Notes: generated by a model from the sequence alone, not told the origin. A DNA stretch of 64,000 nt from JAVKLU01 sp031538895 (GCA_031538895.1 JAVKLU010000083.1:1-64000), one strand, 5' to 3'. Shown: positions 44,779 to 53,652, numbered from the stretch's first letter. Translations and numbers: made by a program.

Positions 44779-44799
44779 AGCCTTAAAATTAAAGCCTTA
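44772..44799. repeat. 14-bp x2 tandem duplication straddling the ptsN stop
   Basis: Two perfect adjacent copies of aaattaaagcctta. The first contains the TAA stop codon (44776-44778). Confidence 0.9.
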
Positions 44800-44842
44800 A
44801 AAAATCAGAGTTTTGTCTAAAAAATATTTTTTAATTCAGTAT

Positions 44843-44872
44843 CTGTCAATATCCGGCGCGGCTGGCTATAAT
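44843..44872 (+). promoter_or_regulatory. Probable promoter of rpmB-rpmG
   Basis: A perfect -10 tataat (44867-44872) is preceded at 18 bp by ctgtca (44843-44848), a four-of-six match to the -35 consensus. The spacer is GC-rich. It lies about 100 bp upstream of rpmB. Confidence 0.65.
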
Positions 44873-44969
44873 CCGCCTCTTTTTTTTGCAAAGTCAACTA
44901 CATTCACGTGCATCAGTATTACGTGCATCTGTTACGTGTGTGAAAGTGAACTTTTATTTCGGAGTTATT

Positions 44970-45206
44970 ATGAGTCGAGTCTGTGCGGTTACAGGAAAAA
45001 AACCAATGGTGGGCAACAATGTTTCGCACGCCAACAATAAAACAAAACGCCGTTTTTTGCCTAATTTACATCAACGTCGTTTTTATTTAGAAAGTCAAGA
45101 CCGTTGGATTAGTCTTCGCGTATCGAACGCGGGGTTGCGTTTGATCGACAAAATTGGTATTGAAGCGGTTCTCGCCCGTTTGGCAGGGGATAAAAAAGCA
45201 CTGTAA
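44970..45206 (+). CDS. rpmB: 50S ribosomal protein L28
   Basis: 78 residues, standard length. The N-terminus SRVCAVTGKKPMVGNNVSHA and the segment RRFLPNLHQRRFYLESQDRW are typical of L28. A ribosome site (cggag) precedes the ATG at 44970; an earlier frame from 44886 is not coding. It is followed by rpmG, the usual pair. Confidence 0.97.
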   Translation: MSRVCAVTGKKPMVGNNVSHANNKTKRRFLPNLHQRRFYLESQDRWISLRVSNAGLRLIDKIGIEAVLARLAGDKKAL

Positions 45207-45267
45207 GTATTTTTCATTGCGGCGCTGTAGTCTTTATGCGCTGTAATTTTTATTTAGGAAATCAATC

Positions 45268-45435
45268 ATGGCTAAAACAAATCGTGACAAAATTAAATTA
45301 GAGTCCTCTGCAGGAACAGGACACTTCTATACGACTGATAAGAACAAACGCAATACGCCGGATAAAATGGAGTTCATGAAGTACGATCCAGTCGCGCGTA
45401 AACACGTTGCGTACAAAGAAACTAAAATTAAGTAA
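45268..45435 (+). CDS. rpmG: 50S ribosomal protein L33
   Basis: 55 residues. Reading MAKTNRDKIKLESSAGTGHF, then YTTDKNKRNTPDKMEF and ending KETKIK. It is the cysteine-free form that does not bind zinc. The ATG at 45268 is preceded by an aggaaa ribosome site. It forms a unit with rpmB, 61 bp upstream. Confidence 0.97.
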   Translation: MAKTNRDKIKLESSAGTGHFYTTDKNKRNTPDKMEFMKYDPVARKHVAYKETKIK

Positions 45436-45570
45436 AACGCTACGCTAATCATCAACATCCGCAATTTTTTGTTGCGAAGTTGGTATTGATGGTTTTGAGC
45501 AGCTGGTGTAGTGCAGTTGACGGTGTCGGTCGAGTGATCGGTACCGTTTTTTATTTTTCACGACAGGAGT

Positions 45571-46773
45571 GTGCAAGACAAAGTGAAGGCTGATGAGCTT
45601 TTGACTTTGCCAGAAATAATTATGACGATTCCATCATTACACGCAACAGCACTCGCCCGTGTGGCGACAGCAACCCCGCCGACTCAAGCTAACAAGAACA
45701 ATCTTGACCCCCAGCTACCGGTGCACAGTTATTTCGATGCGGACTTACTCATCCGAGAACGCAAATTATTGTTCGATCAAGGCCCGATGTTTCTGGCCCA
45801 CGAATCACAGATTCCCGAACCCAATGACTACTTAGTCGTTGATGACTATCAAGGTCGAATCCTGACCAATGACTCGGGCAGCATTCGTTTAATTTCTAAT
45901 GTGTGTAAGCACCGTCAGGCACTTATCTTGAACGGTCGCGGCAACAGTCCACAAATTGTTTGTCCACTACATCGCTGGACTTATGCCAATGACGGCACGC
46001 TACTTGGTGCGCCACACTTTTCATCTCAGCCTTGCGCCTCATTGCGCTTATCAACCCCCTTACAAAGCTGGCAAGGTCTGTTATTTGCGCCAACCCACTT
46101 ACCCAAACTGTCCGCAGAATTGGCTCAGATGAGCTGTGCGTCGATATTTGATTTTTCAAGCTACCGTTGGCATTCTGGTAAAACCCATCACTGTGACTAC
46201 AACTGGAAAACTTTTATCGAGGTTTACCTCGAGGATTACCATGTCGAACCCTTCCACCCAGGTTTAGGAAATTTTGTTTCATGCGATGATTTAAGTTGGC
46301 AATTTGCACCGCGCTTTAGCGTACAAACCGTCGGCATTAAAAACGCTCTCAATAATCCACACAGCACGGTGTACTCAACTTGGCAAAATGCTGTTAAACA
46401 ATACTTTGGAGATAATCTACCGACGCATGGCGCGGTCTGGTTATTGATCTATCCCAACATCATGGTGGAGTTTTATCCTGGAACTTTAGTGATTTCCACC
46501 TTGTCACCTCAATCTGCGGGACTCACCGTCAATCGAATTGATTTTTTCTACCTAGAAGAAATCGCTTTATTCGAACCTGATTTTGTCGCCGCGCAACAAG
46601 CCGCCTATCAAGAAACCATGATTGAAGACGATGAAATTGCCAAACGTATGGATCAAGGACGCTTGGCTCTACTTAAACGCGGCGCCAACGAAACTGGACC
46701 GTATCAAAGCCCAATGGAAGATGGGATGAAAGCCTTTCACCAATGGTATCGCGAACAACTATTTTCTGAATGA
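45571..46773 (+). CDS. Rieske-type non-haem iron oxygenase, alpha subunit
   Basis: 400 residues from a GTG at 45571 (an ATG at 45622 is an alternative). The Rieske [2Fe-2S] ligands lie in SNVCKHRQ (Cys-x-His) and VCPLHRW (Cys-x2-His). The catalytic domain has the mononuclear iron motif in YLEDYHVEPFHPG (two His) with a later Asp. Such enzymes hydroxylate aromatic or quaternary-amine substrates, using a reductase encoded elsewhere. The substrate is not evident. It sits 7 bp upstream of kdsC, an unusual partner for LPS genes. Confidence 0.82.
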   Translation: MQDKVKADELLTLPEIIMTIPSLHATALARVATATPPTQANKNNLDPQLPVHSYFDADLLIRERKLLFDQGPMFLAHESQIPEPNDYLVVDDYQGRILTNDSGSIRLISNVCKHRQALILNGRGNSPQIVCPLHRWTYANDGTLLGAPHFSSQPCASLRLSTPLQSWQGLLFAPTHLPKLSAELAQMSCASIFDFSSYRWHSGKTHHCDYNWKTFIEVYLEDYHVEPFHPGLGNFVSCDDLSWQFAPRFSVQTVGIKNALNNPHSTVYSTWQNAVKQYFGDNLPTHGAVWLLIYPNIMVEFYPGTLVISTLSPQSAGLTVNRIDFFYLEEIALFEPDFVAAQQAAYQETMIEDDEIAKRMDQGRLALLKRGANETGPYQSPMEDGMKAFHQWYREQLFSE

Positions 46774-46779
46774 CATCTT

Positions 46780-47379
46780 ATGATTGCCCCATCTTCTGAC
46801 TCTTCTGCCCAATCATTAGCTCGCCATGCTGAGCTGATTTTTACCAAAAATTTAACGGCAGACCTGCGTGCACGCTTTGCTCAAGTGCGTTGTGTAATTT
46901 TGGATGTCGACGGAGTACTCACTGATGGCGGGATGTACTACGACGCGCAGGGTGAGGCGCTCAAACGCTTTAATGTCTTAGATGGCTTGGGCATTAAGTT
47001 GCTGCAAAGCGTCGGCATCACTATTGCCATTATTAGCGCTCGAGATACACCGATTGTGCGCGCACGTGCCAGTGAATTAGGTATCGAAGAAGTCCAACAA
47101 GGCAGTCATCAAAAAGGAAAATCTTTTGACGCCCTTTTAGCCCGATTAAATTTAAGCGCGGCGCAATGTGCGTTTATCGGTGACGACATCATCGATTTAC
47201 CGATTCTGCAACGCGCCGGTCTCGCCTGTGCCCCAGCCACAGCACATCGTATGGTCATTGATCAGGTTCACTACCTCACACAAGCACCAGGAGGTAATGG
47301 TGCAATTCGCGAAATATGCGATACGATACTGGCGGTACAAGGTCATTGGTCAACGGTGTTAAAACCTTACCAGCCCTGA
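46780..47379 (+). CDS. kdsC: 3-deoxy-D-manno-octulosonate 8-phosphate phosphatase
   Basis: 199 residues. HAD-family phosphatase that removes phosphate from KDO 8-phosphate. HAD motif I ILDVDGVLTDGG (catalytic Asp), motif II in IISARDT, motif III Lys in HQKGKSFD and motif IV FIGDDIIDLP are all visible. It begins the kdsC-lptC-lptA-lptB order of LPS synthesis and transport genes; kdsD, usually just upstream, is replaced by the Rieske gene. Confidence 0.95.
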   Translation: MIAPSSDSSAQSLARHAELIFTKNLTADLRARFAQVRCVILDVDGVLTDGGMYYDAQGEALKRFNVLDGLGIKLLQSVGITIAIISARDTPIVRARASELGIEEVQQGSHQKGKSFDALLARLNLSAAQCAFIGDDIIDLPILQRAGLACAPATAHRMVIDQVHYLTQAPGGNGAIREICDTILAVQGHWSTVLKPYQP

Positions 47380-47461
47380 TTTTTTACCGCTTGCCTGACC
47401 AGTTTTTCCGATATTGTGATTCAGGAAGTGACTCAAATCATCCTCTAGCGACTCATTGCTC

Positions 47462-48070
47462 ATGAATTTTCGTAGCATATTTTTGTTAATTGCCTTAATC
47501 CTAGGGGCTATGGGTAGCAGCATTTTGATGTTTTGGAACGACCATATCGCACAATCATCACTCAAAATCCAATCTGTGAACAAACAGCAATTTGAAGCAA
47601 AAGATGTAAAAGCCCTGCGTTTTACCGCTGCGGGAACCTTACAATACAGCTTGCAAGGACAGTCAATTCAAGGTGATAGTGGTAATCACACCATCACGAT
47701 TCAAACCCCTATGTTGAGTTTTCTCACCACTAACCAAAACCAAGTGGTCGTTACGGCGCAGCAAGCCATTTGGAATAGACCTAACGAAGACTTAATTTTT
47801 ACCGGTAGCGTGGACATGCGACAAACCAATCTACGCGCTTCGCCACCGCCCAACATTAATATCACCACAAGCACCGCATCAAAACCAACCCATCTGAAGA
47901 CCGAGGTTTTACAATGGAACGCGCGTGAGCAAAAAGTCTGGTTACCCAGTCCCATGAGTTTAGAGCAAGACTATGTCAAACTCGATGCGGGAATGATGAC
48001 GGCAGATCAAACGCTCTCGGTTGTTGAACTTAAAAACAAGGTCAAAATTTTGTGGCAATCAAAACCCTAA
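47462..48070 (+). CDS. lptC: LPS export ABC transporter protein LptC
   Basis: 202 residues. One N-terminal transmembrane segment (FRSIFLLIALILGAMGSS) is followed by a periplasmic beta-jellyroll domain. LptC receives LPS from LptBFG and passes it to LptA. Sequence conservation is low in the family; order between kdsC and lptA and the topology support the call. The 3' end forms a weak hairpin. Confidence 0.85.
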   Translation: MNFRSIFLLIALILGAMGSSILMFWNDHIAQSSLKIQSVNKQQFEAKDVKALRFTAAGTLQYSLQGQSIQGDSGNHTITIQTPMLSFLTTNQNQVVVTAQQAIWNRPNEDLIFTGSVDMRQTNLRASPPPNINITTSTASKPTHLKTEVLQWNAREQKVWLPSPMSLEQDYVKLDAGMMTADQTLSVVELKNKVKILWQSKP

Positions 48071-48083
48071 AAAATAGGGTTTT
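48061..48083 (+). terminator. Weak hairpin at the lptC stop
   Basis: aaaaccct pairs with agggtttt around a 7-nt loop and overlaps the stop codon. It is low in GC and the T-run is only four bases, so it may be an attenuator or chance. The following 140-bp gap before lptA supports partial separation. Confidence 0.35.
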
Positions 48084-48225
48084 GAAACATCTCAATACCT
48101 GTTTTTTTGCAAGCAATGTTCTTCACGTGTCAAATCCGCATTTGAATGAACTGACAATGCGATAACTCAAGGTGTCAGTTGCTCAGCGTTTTCTAGATTT
48201 CTCTTGATTTTTTATACCCGTATTT

Positions 48226-48801
48226 ATGAGTTTTTACCAAAATCCTTTAAGCTACTATCGCGTCCGATTAGCCCTCGCTTGCGTATGCGTTTTTTTATCA
48301 GCAACGTCGCCATCCCTTACTGCGTACGCAGAATCAATTATTCCAGTTGACCCGAATAATCCAGACGCGATTTCGGTAGAAGCCAACGAAGGCCGATTTG
48401 ACAATCTGAATCAAGTGTACGAACTGCGCGGGAAAGTCACGATCAAACGAGGCGGTATGTTATTTGAAGGCGAAGTCGTCTTGATTAAGCAAGACAAAAA
48501 AGGATTTAAAAACATGGAACTCAAAGGCAGTACAAACAAGCTCGCTCACTTTCGACATGAACGTCCAGAAACCGGTGTTGTAGCAGAAGGTTTTGGACAA
48601 ACCATCGAGTTTGATGGACTCACTGATGTGGTGAAATTAGTGAAAGACGCGCGCATTACGCGTTATCAAAATGCTAAGCAGACCGAAGATGTTACCGGTG
48701 CTTTGATTACCTACAATAGCCGCACTGAGTTTTTTCACCTGAAGAATGCGGATGGCAAGAAAAATAATCGCGTTCAAATTATGATTCAACCGCGCAATTA
48801 A
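48226..48801 (+). CDS. lptA: LPS transport periplasmic protein LptA
   Basis: 191 residues. A signal peptide (about 1-35, cleaved near AYAES) is followed by the OstA-like beta-jellyroll: ISVEANEGRFDNLNQVYELRGKVTIKRG-type strands (shown in part), GGMLFEGEVVLI and ITRYQNAKQTEDVTG. It bridges LptC and LptD across the periplasm. It is 30 bp upstream of lptB. Confidence 0.92.
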   Translation: MSFYQNPLSYYRVRLALACVCVFLSATSPSLTAYAESIIPVDPNNPDAISVEANEGRFDNLNQVYELRGKVTIKRGGMLFEGEVVLIKQDKKGFKNMELKGSTNKLAHFRHERPETGVVAEGFGQTIEFDGLTDVVKLVKDARITRYQNAKQTEDVTGALITYNSRTEFFHLKNADGKKNNRVQIMIQPRN

Positions 48802-48831
48802 ACGCATCACTTTTAATCACCACATCACTTT

Positions 48832-49569
48832 ATGAGTCAACTGGTCGCACGCCACTTAGCCAAACGCTATGGCAAAAAACAGGCGGTTCAGGATATTTCG
48901 CTCGCCGTCGAATCTGGACAAATAGTTGGTCTTCTAGGCCCGAACGGAGCCGGCAAGACGACGTCTTTTTATATGATTGTTGGCATGGTTCGCGCTGATC
49001 TCGGTGAAATCGAACTGAACGGTAAATCAATTTTAAATGCGCCAGTATTTGAACGTGCGCGTATGGGCTTGTCGTATTTGCCACAAGAAAGCTCCATTTT
49101 TCGCAATCTCACAGTCGCTGACAATATTCGTGCAATCTTGCAAATTCAACGTCGCGACAACAAAAAATTATCAGTCAACGAAATTGAAGATCGCCTTGAA
49201 TTACTGCTGAACGACCTCAACATCACTCACATCCGTGACCAAATGGGCCGTGTATTGTCAGGCGGCGAACGTCGTCGTACCGAAATCGCACGCGCGCTGG
49301 CGTGCTCTCCTGCATTCATTTTGCTCGATGAGCCTTTTGCAGGTGTTGATCCGATTGCGGTGATTGATATTCAAAAAATTATTTTGTTTTTAAAACAACG
49401 CAACATCGGCGTCCTAATCACTGATCACAATGTTCGCGAAACTTTGGATATTTGCGATCATGCCTACATTGTCAACCAAGGCAAAGTTTTAGCACAAGGC
49501 TACACTCAAGAACTGGTCGCGAATGAAACCGTGCGTAAAGTGTATTTGGGCGAGCACTTTTCCATGTAA
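48832..49569 (+). CDS. lptB: LPS export ABC transporter ATP-binding protein LptB
   Basis: 245 residues. Walker A GPNGAGKTTSFY, ABC signature LSGGERRRTEIARAL and Walker B FILLDEPFAGVDPIAV are typical of LptB, and the GEHF C-terminus is also typical. It powers LPS extraction with LptFG. In related bacteria rpoN follows, but here hpf follows directly after 125 bp. Confidence 0.97.
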   Translation: MSQLVARHLAKRYGKKQAVQDISLAVESGQIVGLLGPNGAGKTTSFYMIVGMVRADLGEIELNGKSILNAPVFERARMGLSYLPQESSIFRNLTVADNIRAILQIQRRDNKKLSVNEIEDRLELLLNDLNITHIRDQMGRVLSGGERRRTEIARALACSPAFILLDEPFAGVDPIAVIDIQKIILFLKQRNIGVLITDHNVRETLDICDHAYIVNQGKVLAQGYTQELVANETVRKVYLGEHFSM

Positions 49570-49694
49570 TCCCGAAACGATGTCTGTATGCGCCCTGTTT
49601 CGTTGAATACATTTTTCGCGATAATTCGCCGTAGTTATTTATGCTCTATTGAAACAAATGTCATTCAATAAACTCTTAATTTTGGGTAAAGATT

Positions 49695-50018
49695 ATGAAA
49701 TTGAGTATTACGGGTCATCATATTGAAGTCACTCCTGCCATCAATGAACATGTTCACATAAAGATGCGGCGCCCTGAAACCCATTTCACGGGGACTATCG
49801 AAGCCCACGTTGTACTAACGCATTTGGCCAGTAAAGCCAAGGAAGAGCGCAATGTGGCTGAAGTCAATGTATTAGTCCAAGGCAAGGCTTTACACGCTTC
49901 GGCAACGCATGGCGATATGTACAGCGCGATTGATGAGATGGTCAATAAAATCAGCACGCAATTGGACAAATACAAAGCACAAAAGAAATTTGGCCACTCG
50001 GTTCCACATATTCAGTAA
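49695..50018 (+). CDS. hpf: Ribosome hibernation-promoting factor, short form
   Basis: 107 residues of the HPF/RaiA family. The sequence MKLSITGHHIEVTPAINEHV, HASATHGDMYSAIDEMVNKI and LDKYKAQ match the family. It binds the 30S subunit at stationary phase, producing 100S dimers with RMF-type partners. It starts 25 bp before mlaF and is separated from ptsN, its common partner. Confidence 0.92.
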   Translation: MKLSITGHHIEVTPAINEHVHIKMRRPETHFTGTIEAHVVLTHLASKAKEERNVAEVNVLVQGKALHASATHGDMYSAIDEMVNKISTQLDKYKAQKKFGHSVPHIQ

Positions 50019-50042
50019 CTCCGCTTTTCTGACAACCACGAC

Positions 50043-50837
50043 ATGTCTGTTCCGATTCTAACTTTAGAACACATCCAATTTGCGTACCAGGAACGCGCGA
50101 TCTTGCACGACATCTCGATACAGTTTCAAAAAGGACAAGTGGTCGCAATCATGGGTGGATCGGGTTCTGGAAAAACGACTATCTTGCGCATTATTGCGGG
50201 CCTCATCAAAGCGGCCAAAGGCCAACTCGCATGGAATGGCAGTAGTGAAATTTGGCACAATGACGTCGCCTTGTATGCCTGGCGCAAAGAAGTCGGGATG
50301 CTATTTCAACAAGGCGCCCTACTGACTGATATCAGCGTTTTTGAAAACATTGCTTTTCCTTTACGCGAGCTCACCCATTTACCCGAATCAATTATTCGCG
50401 ACATCGTTTTGATGAAATTAGAAGCCGTGGGATTGCGTGGCGCGCACCAACTGATGCCCTCAGCACTATCTGGTGGAATGGCCCGTCGAGTCGCCCTCGC
50501 GCGCGCGATCGTGATGGACCCTTTGTTAATCATGTACGACGAACCTTTTGCAGGACTTGATCCAATTTCTATGGGTGTCATCGCGAATTTAATTCGCCGC
50601 TTAAACGACGCACTCGGCGCGACATCTTTGCTGGTGTCACATGACGTCGATGAGTCTTTTGCAATTGCTGACTTTGTCTATTTTGTCTCGCAAGGTCGGA
50701 TCGTCGCGCAAGGAACGCCCGCGCAATTGCGCCAAAGCACGCATCCCTATGTGCAACAATTTATTGAGGCAAAAGCCGATGGCCCCGTCCCATTTCACTA
50801 TCCAAGCTGCGATATTCAAAAGGATTTTTCCCTATGA
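50043..50837 (+). CDS. mlaF: Phospholipid ABC transporter ATP-binding protein MlaF
   Basis: 264 residues. Walker A GGSGSGKTTILRI, signature LSGGMARRVALARAI and Walker B LIMYDEPFAGLDPI are present. MlaF powers the MlaFEDB complex that moves glycerophospholipids between the outer and inner membranes. It overlaps mlaE by 4 bp. Confidence 0.95.
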   Translation: MSVPILTLEHIQFAYQERAILHDISIQFQKGQVVAIMGGSGSGKTTILRIIAGLIKAAKGQLAWNGSSEIWHNDVALYAWRKEVGMLFQQGALLTDISVFENIAFPLRELTHLPESIIRDIVLMKLEAVGLRGAHQLMPSALSGGMARRVALARAIVMDPLLIMYDEPFAGLDPISMGVIANLIRRLNDALGATSLLVSHDVDESFAIADFVYFVSQGRIVAQGTPAQLRQSTHPYVQQFIEAKADGPVPFHYPSCDIQKDFSL

Positions 50838-51619
50838 ATAAACTGATCAAAGGAATACAAAGCATCGGCGCAGTGAGTGAAGAAATCATCAATTCTCTGG
50901 GCGATTTTTTTATTTTTAGCGGGCGTTTATCAATTGCCACCGTCCGCAATCTCAAACGATTTAGCCTGGTCATTCAGCAACTGCATTTCATTGGCAATTA
51001 TTCGCTATTGATTATTGCGGTGTCGGGCCTGTTTGTCGGCTTTGTCTTAAGTTTGCAAGGCTATTACATTTTGAGCAAATACGGTTCAGAACAAGCGCTG
51101 GGCGTAATGGTGGCCTTGTCTTTAATGCGTGAACTGGGCCCAGTTGTCACCGCCTTGTTATTTGCCGGCCGTGCGGGGACCTCGCTCACCGCAGAAATCG
51201 GTTTGATGAAAGCGTCTGAACAACTAATGGCGATAGAAATGATGGCGGTACGCCCGATCAACCGCATACTGGCGCCGCGTTTTGCGGCGGGCGTGATTGC
51301 CATGCCATTCTTGGCGGCCATTTTTAGTGTATTGGGTGTAATCGGCGGCTATATCGTTGGAGTGCTTTGGTTGGGCGTTGATCAGGGCGCGTTTTGGTCG
51401 CAAATGCAAGGCGCCGTCAATCCGATTGACGATGTTTTAAATGGGATTATCAAAAGTATCGTGTTTGGTATTACCGTCACCTTAATTGCGTTACACCAAG
51501 GCTATACCGCGCAACCCACACCAGAAGGCGTTTCGCATGCGACAACTCGAACAGTCGTGCTGTCATCCTTGAGCATCTTGGGATTGGATTTTGTCCTCAC
51601 CGCTCTAATGTTTAAATAA
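50834..51619 (+). CDS. mlaE: Phospholipid ABC transporter permease MlaE
   Basis: 261 residues with five to six transmembrane segments. The family motif LMRELGPVVTALLFAGRAGTSLTAEIG (shown only in part: LMRELGPVVTALL, AGRAGTSLTAEIG) and the MMAVRPINR loop are typical. A 16-bp tandem duplication straddles the stop codon. Confidence 0.95.
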   Translation: MNKLIKGIQSIGAVSEEIINSLGDFFIFSGRLSIATVRNLKRFSLVIQQLHFIGNYSLLIIAVSGLFVGFVLSLQGYYILSKYGSEQALGVMVALSLMRELGPVVTALLFAGRAGTSLTAEIGLMKASEQLMAIEMMAVRPINRILAPRFAAGVIAMPFLAAIFSVLGVIGGYIVGVLWLGVDQGAFWSQMQGAVNPIDDVLNGIIKSIVFGITVTLIALHQGYTAQPTPEGVSHATTRTVVLSSLSILGLDFVLTALMFK

Positions 51620-51655
51620 CCCATCGTTTAAATAACCCGTCGTTTAAATAATCAC
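51610..51655. repeat. 16-bp tandem repeat straddling the mlaE stop
   Basis: Units gtttaaataacccatc, gtttaaataacccgtc and a partial third copy lie next to each other. The first contains the TAA stop (51617-51619). Confidence 0.9.
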
Positions 51656-51722
51656 CTGTTAAATTCATTACGCAAATAACTTTGTCGATACACTTATTTT
51701 GTTGATTTAGGAAGCACATATT

Positions 51723-52214
51723 ATGAAAAATGCACTTCACTTTTGGGTTGGTCTCTTTGTCTTATTAGGTGGGCTGGCCATCTGTTTTTTAGTTTTTCAA
51801 ACCAGTAGCGCTAAGTGGTCGGGCAACCCATCTAGTTATCAACTGACGGCCTATTTTGATAACGTCGGCGGATTAAAAAAACGCTCACCGGTCAAAAGCT
51901 CTGGCGTAGTCGTTGGACGTGTTAGCGAGATTAGCTTTGATCCAAAACGCTATCGCGCTAAAGTGGTCATGGATATTGATGGGCTGTATCAATTTCCCAA
52001 AGACAGCTCACTCAAAATTTTGACTTCGGGTTTATTGGGCGAACAGTTTTTAGGATTAGAGGCCGGTGGCGACGATCAATTATTAAATACGGGTAACGAA
52101 ATCAAACTGACGCAATCGGCCGTGGTTCTGGAAAATCTGATCAGTCAATTTTTATATAACAAGGCGCAAGATACGCCGGCCAATTCAAATGGCGCCAGCA
52201 GTATCTCTAAATAA
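51723..52214 (+). CDS. mlaD: Outer-membrane lipid asymmetry protein MlaD (MCE domain)
   Basis: 163 residues. One N-terminal transmembrane helix (FWVGLFVLLGGLAICFLVF) is followed by an MCE domain (YQLTAYFDNVGGLKKRSPVK through SSGVVVGRVSEI). It forms a hexameric lipid tunnel on MlaE. Its C-terminus is disordered. Confidence 0.94.
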   Translation: MKNALHFWVGLFVLLGGLAICFLVFQTSSAKWSGNPSSYQLTAYFDNVGGLKKRSPVKSSGVVVGRVSEISFDPKRYRAKVVMDIDGLYQFPKDSSLKILTSGLLGEQFLGLEAGGDDQLLNTGNEIKLTQSAVVLENLISQFLYNKAQDTPANSNGASSISK

Positions 52215-52231
52215 CGCTGCGCCTCTTCCTA

Positions 52232-52939
52232 ATGACTATGATTGTTCACCTGCGCCACATAATCTTGCTGCTGTGCACAACTTATCTTGCCGCCTGCACC
52301 ACGGTTGCGCCGCAAGATGTTTCGCCACAAGACCCGTGGCAAAGCTGGAACCGTTCAGTATTTAACTTTAACGACGGCGCGGACAAATATGTTTTAAAAC
52401 CGGTCGCCACAACGTATAAAGATTACGTGCCCAGCCCTGTGCGCAAAGGGATCAAAAACTTTTTTAGCAATGTCGGCGACCTGTGGGCGGCGGTGAATAA
52501 CATTTTGCAAGGTGAAGTCAGGAATGGCCTGCAAAATACCAGTCGGTTTATTTTTAACTCAACCGTCGGTTTGTTTGGCATACTGGATTTGGCTACGCCA
52601 ATTGGACTACCCAAAATACCGGCCGATTTTGGGCAAACACTAGGACGTTGGGGGATCGGCGCTGGACCGTATGTCGTTTTACCTTTTCTAGGTCCCTCAA
52701 CATTGCGCGACAGCGCGGCCTTAACAGTAGACTGGAACGGTAGTTTATGGAACCACTACGCCACAGGCAATGAAAAATTGATCGGCACTGCTGTGAACCT
52801 CGTCAATACCCGAGCCAATTTACTGAATTCAACCAATTTTATTGATGATGCGCAGTTTGACAAATATTCATCTTTTCGTACGATATATTTGCAACGTCGC
52901 CAAGATATGGTCAAGCCTGACGACGATTTTGAAAAATAG
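52232..52939 (+). CDS. mlaA: Outer-membrane lipoprotein MlaA (VacJ)
   Basis: 235 residues. A lipoprotein signal with lipobox LAAC (CTTYLAACTT) is followed by the VacJ domain: DPWQSWNRSVFNFND, FNSTVGLFGILDLATPIG, DFGQTLGRWGIGAGPYVVLP. MlaA removes misplaced phospholipid from the outer leaflet. It is within the mla operon between mlaD and mlaC. The stop codon lies in a 14-bp duplication. Confidence 0.95.
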   Translation: MTMIVHLRHIILLLCTTYLAACTTVAPQDVSPQDPWQSWNRSVFNFNDGADKYVLKPVATTYKDYVPSPVRKGIKNFFSNVGDLWAAVNNILQGEVRNGLQNTSRFIFNSTVGLFGILDLATPIGLPKIPADFGQTLGRWGIGAGPYVVLPFLGPSTLRDSAALTVDWNGSLWNHYATGNEKLIGTAVNLVNTRANLLNSTNFIDDAQFDKYSSFRTIYLQRRQDMVKPDDDFEK

Positions 52940-52952
52940 ATTTTGAAAAATT
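52925..52952. repeat. 14-bp x2 tandem duplication straddling the mlaA stop
   Basis: Units gattttgaaaaata and gattttgaaaaatt are adjacent; the TAG stop (52937-52939) spans their junction. Confidence 0.85.
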
Positions 52953-52995
52953 ATTCAGCGATAAAACCCGTCACTATTTTTAACGAGGATTAACC

Positions 52996-53637
52996 ATGAC
53001 ATTTCAACATGTAATCAAACGTTTTTCTATCACCACTGCACTGAGTTGCACCTTATTCACGAACATGGCATCGGCCGCAGTTGAGGCGCCCGACGTGTTT
53101 ATTAAACGCATCATTGCAAGCGTATTGAAGGATATTGAAACCACTAAAATCAAATCTGGGGACCTTGTCGCATTAAATAATTTGGTTGATCAAAAAATCA
53201 TTCCCAACCTTGATTTTGCACGAATGACTCAACTCACCGTGGGGAAATACTGGCGTGAGGCAACACCTGAACAACGTAATGCGTTAATGAAGGAGTTCAA
53301 AATTTTGTTGACCTCGACTTACGCAAGTGCATTGAATCAAGTCAAAACTGTCAAAGTGCGCTACCGTCCGACCCGCTATGTCGAAGGCGATACCGAATCG
53401 GAAGTCCGCTCCAGCATCAGCGCCGCCGGTGCAGAACCAGTGGAAGTGAGCTATCGCTTATCTCGTGAAAATGATTCATGGAAAGTGTATGACCTGAACA
53501 TCGCAGGTTTGTGGTTGCTGCAAAACTACAAAACCAGTTTTGAGCGTGAAATTGGCCAAGGTGGTATTGATCAGCTAATCAATAACTTGAGTAAAAAAAA
53601 TAAAGAATTGGCCGCCCGTCACAACAATCAAAAATAA
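52996..53637 (+). CDS. mlaC: Periplasmic phospholipid-binding protein MlaC
   Basis: 213 residues. A signal peptide (to about AAVEAP, 30) is followed by the Ttg2D/MlaC domain, with IIPNLDFARMTQLTVGKYWREATPEQ and YDLNIAGLWLLQNYKTSFE (both shown partly) as recognisable segments. It carries phospholipid between MlaA and MlaFEDB. A 10-bp tandem duplication straddles the stop. Confidence 0.93.
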   Translation: MTFQHVIKRFSITTALSCTLFTNMASAAVEAPDVFIKRIIASVLKDIETTKIKSGDLVALNNLVDQKIIPNLDFARMTQLTVGKYWREATPEQRNALMKEFKILLTSTYASALNQVKTVKVRYRPTRYVEGDTESEVRSSISAAGAEPVEVSYRLSRENDSWKVYDLNIAGLWLLQNYKTSFEREIGQGGIDQLINNLSKKNKELAARHNNQK

Positions 53638-53645
53638 TCAAAAAT
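53626..53645. repeat. 10-bp x2 tandem duplication straddling the mlaC stop
   Basis: Two perfect adjacent copies of aatcaaaaat; the TAA stop (53635-53637) spans the junction. Confidence 0.8.
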
Positions 53646-53652
53646 AATTTTG

